Part shown: piece by piece, positions 7,817 to 14,976 of the stretch
How the letters are laid out: each line of letters begins with the position of its first letter
Numbering within the stretch: the first letter of the stretch is position 1
Source: Bacteroidales bacterium
Lineage (GTDB): Bacteria; Bacteroidota; Bacteroidia; Bacteroidales; NBLH01
Length of the DNA: 23,555 nucleotides
Direction: 5' to 3'
Assembly (NCBI GenBank): GCA_021647685.1
Contig: JAKIUH010000014.1
Span: forward strand, 1 to 23,555
Notes under the pieces: generated by a model
What the model was told of the DNA's origin: nothing
What the model saw: only the letters and a program-made list of their open reading frames with translations
The model's database searches: none
Translations under genes and position numbers: made by a program

Positions 7817-9250
7817 ATGAAGCAGATTACTTTTACCTTACTACTACTGGTTTCTTTTCACTTTTTTATTTTCTCGCAAGACGGAATGCTTGATGAAGAT
7901 GCTTTGGTAAATGCCGATGAATTTTTATCATTGCACGAAGCATTAAAAAATCCCGAAAGGGTTTATAAACTCAACCTGAGCGATATGCAATTAGATGAAT
8001 TTCCTATGGAAATTTTACAATTACCTAATTTGCAAATTATTGATTTATGGCAAAATAATATCGACAGCATTCCTCCTGAAATTCAAAATCTGACACATCT
8101 TCAATATATAAACTTAGGCAACAATAAATTAAAAAAACTTCCGGTAGAAATTAGTAATCTGGTAAATTTAATCATGCTCGACTTGGAAGGAAACCAACTG
8201 GAAAAACTCCCTGATAATATCGGCGACTTACGTTTTTTACAAAACTTATCCTTGGGAGATAATCAGTTAAAAAAAATACCTGCTTCCATAGGAAAATTAA
8301 GAAATTTAAGCGATTTAAGCCTTTGGGAAAACCAACTGGAAGAATTACCCGAAAGTATTGGTAATCTGACTAATTTGCAAAGCTTTGATTTATCGGAAAA
8401 CCGTTTAAAAAACTTGCCGCACTCCATTGGGAATTTAAAATATTTAAAAATTTTTGATGTTCATGCCAATAAATTAACAAATTTACCGGTAGAAATTGGA
8501 GAAATGAGTATGTTGTCTTACTTTGATGCCTCGGATAATTTATTGGAAAATATTCCTTCATCTTTGGGAAGTGCACGTGCCTTACAGATGCTGTATCTTC
8601 AAAATCAGTTGAACGACAATAATGAGCATCTTTTAAAATCATTACCCGGCTCTTTAGGCGATTTAAAAAGTTTGCGCCAAATTAATCTTTCAAATATTGG
8701 ATTAACAGCAGTTCCCGTAGATTTTGGAAATATGCACGATTTGCAAATTCTTGATTTGTCAAAAAACGAACTTACAGAAATTCCTTCATCATTAGGGAAA
8801 TTAAAAAACTTGCGCGAATTGAATTTATCGGATAATAAAATAAGAAACTTGCCTTCGCCTTTGGGGAAACTGCACAATTTGGTACAGTTATTTTTGCAAA
8901 AAAACGAGATTGAAGCACTCAGCCCTGCAATTGGCAATCTTTCAAAATTAAAAGAGCGGGATTTAAGCGAAAATAAAATAAAGGAATTGCCTTCTACATT
9001 TGCAAAACTGGCAATGTTGCAAACCATTAATTTAGCCGAAAATGAAATTACTAAATTTCCTGAGATTCTCATAAAACTTAAAAAAATTAAGTCAATAAAT
9101 TTAAAAACAAATAAACTAAGTCATATTCCTGATAATATAAATAAAATACAAAAATTGGAGTATCTGAATTTAAGAAATAATAATTTACCCGATGAAGAAA
9201 TTGACCGAATAAAAAAATTATTGCCCAAAGATGTTAAAGTGAGGTTTTAA
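7817..9250 (+). CDS. Secreted leucine-rich-repeat protein
   Basis: 477 aa. An N-terminal signal peptide (about 1-20, ending FIFSQ) is followed by a short acidic linker and about 18 consecutive leucine-rich repeats of 23 residues with consensus LxxLxLxxNxLxxLPxxIGxLxx. One repeat (starting LQMLYLQNQL) has a 7-residue insertion. The chain ends with a cap (DEEIDRIKKLLPKDVKVRF) common to bacterial LRR proteins. Such solenoids bind proteins or glycans outside the inner membrane; the ligand is unknown. No lipobox, T9SS C-terminal domain or anchor is visible, so location (periplasm or secreted) is undecided. The OB-fold lipoprotein follows after 18 nt and is probably co-transcribed. Confidence 0.9.
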   Translation: MKQITFTLLLLVSFHFFIFSQDGMLDEDALVNADEFLSLHEALKNPERVYKLNLSDMQLDEFPMEILQLPNLQIIDLWQNNIDSIPPEIQNLTHLQYINLGNNKLKKLPVEISNLVNLIMLDLEGNQLEKLPDNIGDLRFLQNLSLGDNQLKKIPASIGKLRNLSDLSLWENQLEELPESIGNLTNLQSFDLSENRLKNLPHSIGNLKYLKIFDVHANKLTNLPVEIGEMSMLSYFDASDNLLENIPSSLGSARALQMLYLQNQLNDNNEHLLKSLPGSLGDLKSLRQINLSNIGLTAVPVDFGNMHDLQILDLSKNELTEIPSSLGKLKNLRELNLSDNKIRNLPSPLGKLHNLVQLFLQKNEIEALSPAIGNLSKLKERDLSENKIKELPSTFAKLAMLQTINLAENEITKFPEILIKLKKIKSINLKTNKLSHIPDNINKIQKLEYLNLRNNNLPDEEIDRIKKLLPKDVKVRF

Positions 9251-9268
9251 GTTTTATTTTAGCAGGCT

Positions 9269-9655
9269 ATGAAAAGAATTTATACTATTTTATTAATTGC
9301 TCTAATAATAAACAGTTGCGGAGGAAGACAATCTGAATTAATTTCTGTCACGGCAAAACAACTAGTTATCGATTACCAATCAAGCACCCAGTACGGCAAC
9401 CGTAAGTATCGAGGAAATGCGCTTATTGTTGAAGGAACTATTGCAGAATATTACCGCAACAAAAAAAACGAAATCACCATTATTTTACGTGAGAAAAATC
9501 AAAAGACAGGCGTAAAATGTAATTTAGTACGTTCCGATAAACAAATTACCAAACCACTGAAATACGGTTCAAAAATTCGCATAAAAGGAGTTTGTTTGGG
9601 TCTGAAAGAAGATAATATTATCTTGCAGAACTGTTTTATTATGCGTTCAAAATAA
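9269..9655 (+). CDS. OB-fold (tRNA_anti-like) lipoprotein
   Basis: 128 aa with a lipoprotein signal peptide: hydrophobic stretch then INSC, modified Cys17. The mature part fits the small OB-fold domain called tRNA_anti-like in Bacteroidota: a lead helix (AKQLVIDYQSS), KYRGNALIVEGTI, a Cys in VKCNL and the closing IKGVCLGLKEDNIILQNC. Despite the family name there is no evidence for nucleic-acid binding by the exported forms. It starts 18 nt after the LRR gene. Its mature domain resembles the next gene's (shared KQI, K-G-x-x-I-x-IKG and final xxxxC pattern), so the two are probably tandem duplicates. Confidence 0.8.
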   Translation: MKRIYTILLIALIINSCGGRQSELISVTAKQLVIDYQSSTQYGNRKYRGNALIVEGTIAEYYRNKKNEITIILREKNQKTGVKCNLVRSDKQITKPLKYGSKIRIKGVCLGLKEDNIILQNCFIMRSK

Positions 9656-10011
9656 ATACCGGTTTTAGTTGCATTACAGCATTACAAATGTTTTTTACAT
9701 TTTGTTTTTACTGAAAAATCCGGTAAAAAAAATTATTAAAATATATAAAATTCAGCTTATAGTAACATAATGAATAAGATAGAAAATCAGAATACCTTTT
9801 TTATTAATACGAAAATAGCAAATTCGCACATTACCCACACTAAATAAAATTTGTTTGGCAGCAATTTTGCAATATCAAAGGTGAAAACAAAATTGCTTGT
9901 AATTAGTTCTTTTATAAAGAATTACGCAACTTTAATAAATGCAAAAAATACAGGAAAGAAAATAAAGTTTATAAGACAAATTGTAAAAAACAGAGATTAA
10001 TTAACAGAATA
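9656..10011. other. 356-nt intergenic stretch with no gene seen
   Basis: Very A/T-rich. An imperfect inverted pair ACCGGTTTT / AAATCCGGT flanks about 60 nt after the lipoprotein stop and is followed by a run of A; it is a weak terminator candidate. I see no convincing TAnnTTTG promoter, although CAATTTTG near 9862 is one base off. Confidence 0.4.
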
Positions 10012-10422
10012 ATGAAAAAAATATCGCTTTACATAATATTATTTGCTACAGGAGTTGTACTTGGTTTTTATTTTTTTCAGGGCTACAATGTCCAAGCCAA
10101 AAAAAACTACCTTGCCGTAGATAAACCGGTGCATCAACAAGAACATAATTTCCGGTATTCTGCACTATCAATGCTTGGCAGGAATATTATACTTAACGGA
10201 AAAATTGAAGAAGCCTATAAAAATAAAAATAACGAAATGGTGCTTTATATTGATGTAGAGCATATTCCCGTTAAGGTAAGTTGTACCTTAATAAATACTG
10301 AAAAACAAATAAAAATACCGGTAAAACTTGGTGAACAAATATCAATAAAAGGTAATTTTATGTGTTTAGATGAACGAATGGAATTAAAAAAGTGCTTAAT
10401 TCTACAACGTGAAAACGAATAA
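10012..10422 (+). CDS. Membrane-anchored OB-fold (tRNA_anti-like) protein, paralog of the preceding lipoprotein
   Basis: 136 aa. Residues 5-25 form one hydrophobic segment without a lipobox or good cleavage site, so it is probably an inner-membrane anchored periplasmic protein. Residues 48-133 follow the same OB-fold pattern as the lipoprotein at 9269-9655: NIILNGKIEEAYKNKNNE, VSCTLINTEKQI, LGEQISIKG and the final LKKCLI. The duplicate has changed its anchoring mode. It is separated from its paralog by 356 nt, so it may have its own promoter. Molecular role unknown. Confidence 0.72.
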   Translation: MKKISLYIILFATGVVLGFYFFQGYNVQAKKNYLAVDKPVHQQEHNFRYSALSMLGRNIILNGKIEEAYKNKNNEMVLYIDVEHIPVKVSCTLINTEKQIKIPVKLGEQISIKGNFMCLDERMELKKCLILQRENE

Positions 10423-10582
10423 GGCACCACAGCTTTCCTGTGCTGTGAAATAGTACAACAATTCTTTGATGCGAGATTAGAATCCTTAGTACAAAGTACT
10501 GAGCTACACCGCCAAATTATAATACAATCTCAATCCATTTTACCCTACCCCAAAAGCTATGATATATATCATATTGTTTTTT
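10423..10582. other. Intergenic stretch with stem-loop, tRNA-like scrap and palindrome
   Basis: A stem CACAGC/GCTGTG (10428-10433 and 10442-10447) lies just after the OB-fold gene but lacks a T-run. AGTAC/GTACT (10488-10492 and 10496-10500) forms a short hairpin. On the minus strand 10499-10513 reads GGCGGTGTAGCTCAG, like the acceptor and D-arm start of a tRNA, without the rest. A perfect palindrome ATGATATATATCAT is at 10559-10572. No gene seen. Confidence 0.55.
10559..10572. promoter_or_regulatory. Perfect 14-bp palindrome, possible operator
   Basis: ATGATATATATCAT is its own reverse complement and ends 10 nt upstream of the predicted -33 element of the G-tract lipoprotein gene, a position suited to an activator. 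AT-rich palindromes do arise by chance in such DNA. Confidence 0.4.
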
Positions 10583-10613
10583 TTGTTTCTTAAAACCAAT
10601 ACAAATAATTTTG
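10583..10613 (+). promoter_or_regulatory. Bacteroidota-type promoter of the G-tract lipoprotein gene
   Basis: TTG (10583-10585), exactly 20 nt, then TAATTTTG (10606-10613): a full match to the -33/-7 pattern. Transcription would begin near 10620, giving a leader of about 35 nt before the ATG at 10655. This supports 10655, not the later TTG at 10773, as the true translation start. Confidence 0.72.
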
Positions 10614-10654
10614 TGTGCTTTAATAAATTAATTTATAAACTAAAACTTTTTATT

Positions 10655-12197
10655 ATGAACAACAAACATTTGATGAAAAAATCATTTGTAAACAAATCTT
10701 TACAAATGGGGGGGGATAATTTTTATCTTTCTTTTTAGTCTGATTTTTAACTCTTGCCAAAAAGAAACACTTTTGAAAAACGAATCTAATTCTAATGAAC
10801 CTGAATTTATAGAAGGAAGACTTTATTTTAACACTTCTGAACAATTGTCGAATACAATTAATGGTTTAAAAAAGTTAGGAGTATCTGCTTTACAAAAAAA
10901 GATGTCAAAGTTTTACAAAAAAGGTTTTAAGCCATTAAAGCCATTTTTTGATGAAACTAATTATGAATTAATTCAGGAATATGCTAACAAAAAAGTTCAA
11001 AATTTTAAAAATTCTGAAAATGAAGAGCTTGATGATGAGGATAATCTGATTGGTGATGACTTTTTTGCTGCACTTTTAAATGAGAATAGAGAGATACAAG
11101 TTGGTGACACAATTTATAAATATACTGAAACAGGTTTGTACTTTTGTAGTATTGATTATATTGATGAAATGTATCAATATTTGGAAGAGCTTGAATATAA
11201 AAGAAACTTAAAAAATATAGCCCCCATAGACCCCTGTGGTTTAGAAACTAAAGAATATGGCACTCAACCAGTTAATGCTTATGTAATGCGTTTTATCCCG
11301 GAACCGGATTGCGGAGGTACAATAGGAGGAGGCGGAGGAAATACCGGCGGCTCAACAGGAGGTATTAACGGTGATGATTTTATTAATGGTTTGCCTGTGT
11401 GTGAGGAGCGAAAAGGATTTTGGAATATATTGGGTACAGTAAGGATTTGTGAAGATTATTATGATAAAAAGCATAGAGTTAAAACAAAATATTGGAAACA
11501 AAAATATTTAATTTTTGGTGCATCTATTGGTGTTAGTGTTAAGTATCAGCAAAGAACTGCCGGTATTTTTTGGACAACAAAAACTGAAGAAATACGCTTG
11601 GGTTTAAAGCAAATTTACTTTGAATATGAAATGCCTGTACCAAATATACAAAATACACTACCAATTCTTATTGCTTACCAAGGAAAATTTTATGATAGCA
11701 ATATGCACATCCTAAAAGTCCTTAATGGGCAACCCCAATTACCTCAAATGCCTTTTCAAGATGAGTACAATATTGTTAACTTATGGATTAACCTACCTTT
11801 TTTTGGTTATCAGAATGTAAATGTTACTTCAGCTCAAATGAATAAACTATTTTGGGATAAGGCATGGGGATTTGCAAAAGATCTAGGAAAGAAACTAGGA
11901 AAACCAACACCCAAAAAAATAAATATGATTGGTTTTACTTCTCAAAAAGCAATTATTAATTATGTAAATTTGGAGAATATAAATTATAATAAAGGAAAAA
12001 TTACAAATATTTTTGATTGGAATGGTCAAATAACATTTAAATGGACAACAGATGTTACAAATGGAGGCTTTAACTGGAGTTGGCCATCTGTTAAATCTTT
12101 GTATGATTATAAGAATGTTAAAATTGATATTTATGGAGTTGCTAAAAATGGTTCTATTTGGAAAGGAAGTAGATTAATATACGAAGATAGCAAGTAA
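10655..12197 (+). CDS. Uncharacterised lipoprotein with Gly-rich linker; frame broken at an 8-G tract (phase-off?)
   Basis: Starting at ATG 10655, a basic leader runs for 17 codons to a G8 tract (10708-10715). As sequenced, this frame stops at 10736-10738. With seven G the frame joins a hydrophobic segment (IIFIFLFSLIF) and a lipobox NSC (Cys codon 10755-10757), then the long open frame to 12197. The predicted product is about 513 aa: an N-terminal domain (GRLYFNTSEQL), an acidic stretch, a Gly-rich linker (GGTIGGGGGNTGG), then an aromatic-rich C-terminal domain with LPVCEERKGFWNILGTV and WTTKTEEIRLG. I do not recognise the family. It should be a membrane-anchored envelope or surface lipoprotein. 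A small outer-membrane protein follows 57 nt downstream. Slippage phase variation, pseudogene or sequencing error are the alternatives. Confidence 0.75.
10708..10715 (+). repeat. Homopolymeric G8 tract inside the lipoprotein signal peptide
   Basis: Eight consecutive G in very AT-rich surroundings, at codon 18 of the lipoprotein. Seven G would restore the frame to the lipobox. This is the standard layout of a slipped-strand phase switch. Confidence 0.8.
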
Positions 12198-12208
12198 TTT
12201 ATTAATAT

Positions 12209-12237
12209 AGCAGGGTAAATTTTGCATTCACTCTGCT
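12209..12237 (+). other. Hairpin between lipoprotein and outer-membrane protein genes
   Basis: AGCAGGG (12209-12215) pairs with CTCTGCT (12231-12237), six Watson-Crick pairs and one G-T, across a 15-nt loop. No T-run follows. It may be an RNA-processing or stability element in the operon; role unproven. Confidence 0.35.
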
Positions 12238-12254
12238 TATAAAAATCAACAACA

Positions 12255-12827
12255 ATGAAAAAATATATATTGTGCAGAATTATTATCATAATTTTATTTT
12301 CAAATCAAGCATTAGCACAAAACTCTTCTAATAGAGGCTTTGTTAATATTACAAAATTTTCATTGCATAGTGTACATCGCTTTGATGAATCTGTAGGTAT
12401 TGGAAACTCAGAGCAAAGTATAAGAGAGAACAACTCAATGGCTTTTGGATTTGAAACCATAAACGGATGGTTTATTTTTCCTTGGTTATCAGCAGGTGTG
12501 GGTATAGGATATGATTATTATAATGTTCCTAAGCATCATACCTTTCCTGCTTATATAGATTTAAGAGCTTATTTTTCAAGATTTGGAAATTGCTTTTATA
12601 TGAATTTCAATATCGGAACTTTAATACCTTTAGATAATAGATACAGTAAAGGACAGGTAGTTAATTTAGGTATAGGTTATAAATTTGATATAAGCCCGAC
12701 ATTAAGTATGCAAATAGGTTTAGTAGCCAATTCTAAAATGTTTGATATATCTGGCTATCCCAAACCTGAGCCCATACATGAATTTACAGCTAACTCTGTA
12801 TCGTTTGATATAGCTATAATGTTTTAA
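12255..12827 (+). CDS. Small outer-membrane beta-barrel-like protein
   Basis: 190 aa. A signal peptide (hydrophobic 6-17, cleavage after ALA, residue 21) is followed by alternating aromatic/polar strands (GWFIFPWLSAGVGIGYDYY, then ANSVSFDIAIMF) and a terminal Phe, as in outer-membrane barrels. The size would suit an eight-stranded barrel. No characterised family recognised. It lies 57 nt after the G-tract lipoprotein in the same direction, so the two could form an envelope pair. Its stop codon overlaps the ATG of a decayed copy (TAATGA), which indicates a former tandem duplication with translational coupling. Confidence 0.75.
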   Translation: MKKYILCRIIIIILFSNQALAQNSSNRGFVNITKFSLHSVHRFDESVGIGNSEQSIRENNSMAFGFETINGWFIFPWLSAGVGIGYDYYNVPKHHTFPAYIDLRAYFSRFGNCFYMNFNIGTLIPLDNRYSKGQVVNLGIGYKFDISPTLSMQIGLVANSKMFDISGYPKPEPIHEFTANSVSFDIAIMF

Positions 12828-12994
12828 TGAAACAAATAAGACTGTTACTAATAGCCTTTATATTGGAATCATCATATCTTTTGCACAAAGCAAAGATGAA
12901 TACAAAAACAAAGGATATTTTAATTTATCAAAAGTGTCGTATCATTTTGTAAGTAAAATATTTTATGATATGTTTATTCCCTGACAAGGAGGAT

Positions 12995-13184
12995 TAATTT
13001 GTGTCTGTCTATAAAGTCATCGAATTGAAAATTAATCTTTTTACGTCTTTTTGCTTTTTTTGTTTTGCCTAATACACACGCATTTGCTGCAACGAAAAAA
13101 ACAAAAATTCATCAAAAATCTTTAATTTTCAAAAATCAAGCACTTTATAGACAAACTCTCGACTTTATAGACGCACACTAATTA
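12995..13184. mobile_element. MITE-like element or IS remnant, about 190 bp
   Basis: Terminal inverted repeats: GTGTCTGTCTATAAAGTC (13001-13018) and, as reverse complement of 13161-13178, GTGTGCGTCTATAAAGTC, 16 of 18 bases identical; the match extends outward through TAATT. An extra direct copy of ACTTTATAGAC lies at 13142-13152 inside the right end. Subterminal stretches around GAAAATTAA are also inverted. No transposase. A short minus-strand frame with KAKRRKKINFQFDDF ends at 12974 across the left end; it may be a relic or chance. Confidence 0.6.
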
Positions 13185-13425
13185 GGGATTGCTAAAAAAC
13201 GCTAAATATATTATTAGTCAGCGTTTTATGTTTGCATTATTGCTTTGAAACGTAAGGTTTTTCACTAAAATATCAGAAAAAGTATGCATTTATTATATAC
13301 AAATCATAATGTTTTTTGCTGCTCAGCTGCACACCTCTTTTGTATTTTGTTCTGTTTGATGTGTTTATATATCTGCACTTCAAAATTTCAAAATAGATGC
13401 ACATCTGAGCTTTTCAGCAAGCCCT
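13184..13425. mobile_element. MITE-like element, 242 bp
   Basis: The left end AGGGATTGCTAAAAAA (13184-13199) and the reverse complement of the right end, AGGGCTTGCTGAAAAG (13410-13425), match at 13 of 16 bases. AATT flanks both sides (13180-13183 and 13426-13429), a plausible 4-bp target duplication. An inner inverted pair AAACGCT/AGCGTTT lies near the left end. No coding capacity, so a non-autonomous element moved by an IS elsewhere in the genome. It abuts the preceding element. Confidence 0.65.
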
Positions 13426-13698
13426 AATTATGATATTTAAGAAAGCAGGTCAATAGTTTTGGTTGTTTACAACATTAACAGTTGGTTTTTGTGGCTATGA
13501 CTTGCGGCAGGTGTAGGAGTGAGTTATGAATACCAAAACACGATAAACTATCACCTTGTGTTTTAATTTAAGGGCTAATTTATCCAAAGAGAAAAATCTT
13601 ATGGATTGGTTTGCCGATTACGGAATAATTACAGGGTTAATTAAAAATTATGAAATTAATAAAACCCAAATAATTAAAAACTTCTAAAAATAAAAATT

Positions 13699-14274
13699 AT
13701 GTATCAAAAATTATTTATTCTTTTGTTTTTTGTTTTAAATAGTACGGCTCATCTTTTTGCTCAAACAGTTCAACAGAAAAAGCCGGAAAATATATACATA
13801 CAAGACAATATCTATCGTTTAAATCTTAGTTTGCAAGGTATTTATTTCAGCTACGAAAAGCGTTTGGCACCTTTTGTCTCACTTTATTCCGATTTGGGAA
13901 TGGGAGGAGTATTGGGTTGGGGTATGAATTATGGATACCGTTGGGCTATTTCGCCTACAATAGCTACCGAAGGACGTTGGTACTTTAATTATAAAACACG
14001 ATATAAAAACGGAAAAAAACTTTTATTCAATGCTGTCGATTTTTTGAGCTTACAAGCAGCTTATATATTTAAACCTATTGAACGCCAAATAACCTATATA
14101 AACAGCGGATATTTTTTAGTGGTAAATATTGGTATGCAGCGCACATGGGGAAAACATATTAATTTTGAGTTAAAGTTTGGATATGGTATTTCTTATTCGG
14201 ATGAATACAATGCTTTTGGACAGGGCTTTAACCTGAACCTTAAATTCGGTTATATTTTTAATCGTTTAATTTAG
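13699..14274 (+). CDS. Outer-membrane beta-barrel-like protein of unknown function
   Basis: 191 aa with a signal peptide (cleavage after LFAQ, residue 22). The mature part is rich in Tyr, Phe and Gly with alternating hydrophobicity (IYRLNLSLQGIYFSYEKR, FNLNLKFGYIFN), typical of small outer-membrane barrels in this phylum. It starts 11 nt after the end of the decayed paralog but is not obviously the same family as the 12255-12827 protein. No named family recognised. An AT-rich hairpin GTTTAAAA/TTTTAAAC (14274-14281 and 14292-14299) immediately follows the stop, and the gene converges with the PAP2 phosphatase. Confidence 0.75.
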   Translation: MYQKLFILLFFVLNSTAHLFAQTVQQKKPENIYIQDNIYRLNLSLQGIYFSYEKRLAPFVSLYSDLGMGGVLGWGMNYGYRWAISPTIATEGRWYFNYKTRYKNGKKLLFNAVDFLSLQAAYIFKPIERQITYINSGYFLVVNIGMQRTWGKHINFELKFGYGISYSDEYNAFGQGFNLNLKFGYIFNRLI

Positions 14275-14334
14275 TTTAAAAATTCTTTTTATTTTAAACA
14301 AAAGTTGGACATTTTATACTTAAGTATGCTAATT

Positions 14335-14901
14335 TTAACTAACTCTAAAGTATTTAGAAGCAGGTATATAGAGTTGATACAACAAATACCCGATTATCCA
14401 TCCCAGCAAAGCACCCCCCATAATATCTCCCGGATAATGAACCCCCAAATAAATACGACTATAGGATACAAAAGCCGCCCAAATAAAAATAAACCAAGTA
14501 TATTTTTTATTTCTAAAAAATAAAGAAGTAAAACTTGCAAAAGCAAAAGTATTGGCAGCATGCGATGATACAAAACCGTATTGTCCGCCACAATGTTCTC
14601 TTATAATATGTACTAAATTAGCAATATCCTGATTATGACAAGGGCGCAGGCGTTCAAAAAAATTTTTAAAAGCATGAACCGATATTTTATCTGCTGCAAA
14701 AACCAATAAAACTAAAAATATCAAAGGCACAAAACCTTTCCATTTATATTCTTTGAATATAAAAAACAATACCAAAGCATATAAAGGCACCCAAGTTGCC
14801 GTAGCACTGGTGTACCACATAATTGTATCCCAAAAAGGACTATGTATCCCGTTCAAAAATAAAAATAGTTGAGTATCAATTTCAATAAGTTTTTCCAGCA
14901 T
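14335..14901 (-). CDS. PAP2-superfamily membrane phosphatase
   Basis: 188 aa with about five transmembrane helices. The three phosphatase motifs are present: Lys79 to Arg86-Pro in KNFFERLRP, SSHA with His114 (Ser-Ser-His replacing the commoner Ser-Gly-His), and SRIYLGVHYPGD with Arg149, His155 and Asp159. The family dephosphorylates lipid phosphates such as undecaprenyl diphosphate or phosphatidic acid on the outer face of the inner membrane. The BacA-independent undecaprenyl diphosphate role is likely but not proven. It lies 75 nt downstream of obg, with an interspersed repeat in the gap, and is probably the last gene of the hpt-adk-obg transcript. Confidence 0.88.
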   Translation of the reverse strand: MLEKLIEIDTQLFLFLNGIHSPFWDTIMWYTSATATWVPLYALVLFFIFKEYKWKGFVPLIFLVLLVFAADKISVHAFKNFFERLRPCHNQDIANLVHIIREHCGGQYGFVSSHAANTFAFASFTSLFFRNKKYTWFIFIWAAFVSYSRIYLGVHYPGDIMGGALLGWIIGYLLYQLYIPASKYFRVS

Positions 14902-14933
14902 AGTAATCTTATCAAGTTAAGCAACACCACGGA

Positions 14934-14963
14934 AGTCATCAGATGAATAATTCATCAGATTAC
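14934..14963. repeat. Interspersed palindromic repeat, copy A
   Basis: AGTCATCAGATGAATAATT begins a near-palindrome whose centre GATGAAT-A-ATTCATC is perfect. Related copies lie at 17252-17270, 17959-17974 and 18021-18039, all in intergenic DNA. Confidence 0.65.
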
Positions 14964-14976
14964 TTTCAAAAAGCCG

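Larger units (their letters stand above)
12827..13687 (+). pseudogene. Decayed paralog of the 12255-12827 protein, interrupted by mobile elements
   Basis: The start ATG (12827) overlaps the previous stop. A signal peptide is split by a frameshift (LLIAFI in one frame, GIIISFAQSKDE in another). It is followed by KGYFNLSKVSYHFV, which aligns with RGFVNITKFSLHSV of the intact neighbour. Reading stops near 12980. After about 450 nt of mobile-element sequence the similarity resumes at about 13460: NINSWFLWL, a TGA, then LAAGVGVSYEYQN, matching TINGWFIFPWLSAGVGIGYDYYN. A stop and a frame change precede NLRANLSKEKN (matching DLRAYFSRFGN). The frame ends with TAA at 13685-13687. At least three frame breaks plus the insertion make it non-functional. 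Confidence 0.75.

Noticed and set aside
7817..9250. Regular repeats suggesting a CRISPR array
   Set aside because: The 69-nt period is that of 23-residue leucine-rich repeats in an open frame; repeats are degenerate and there are no spacers or cas genes.
10440..10513. A tRNA gene on the minus strand
   Set aside because: Only the acceptor/D-arm start is tRNA-like; no anticodon arm, T-arm (GGTTCGA) or matching 3' acceptor strand is present.
10773..12197. Lipoprotein gene starting at TTG 10773
   Set aside because: That start would leave no signal peptide. A hydrophobic core and lipobox lie in the same frame just upstream, and the promoter points to the ATG at 10655.
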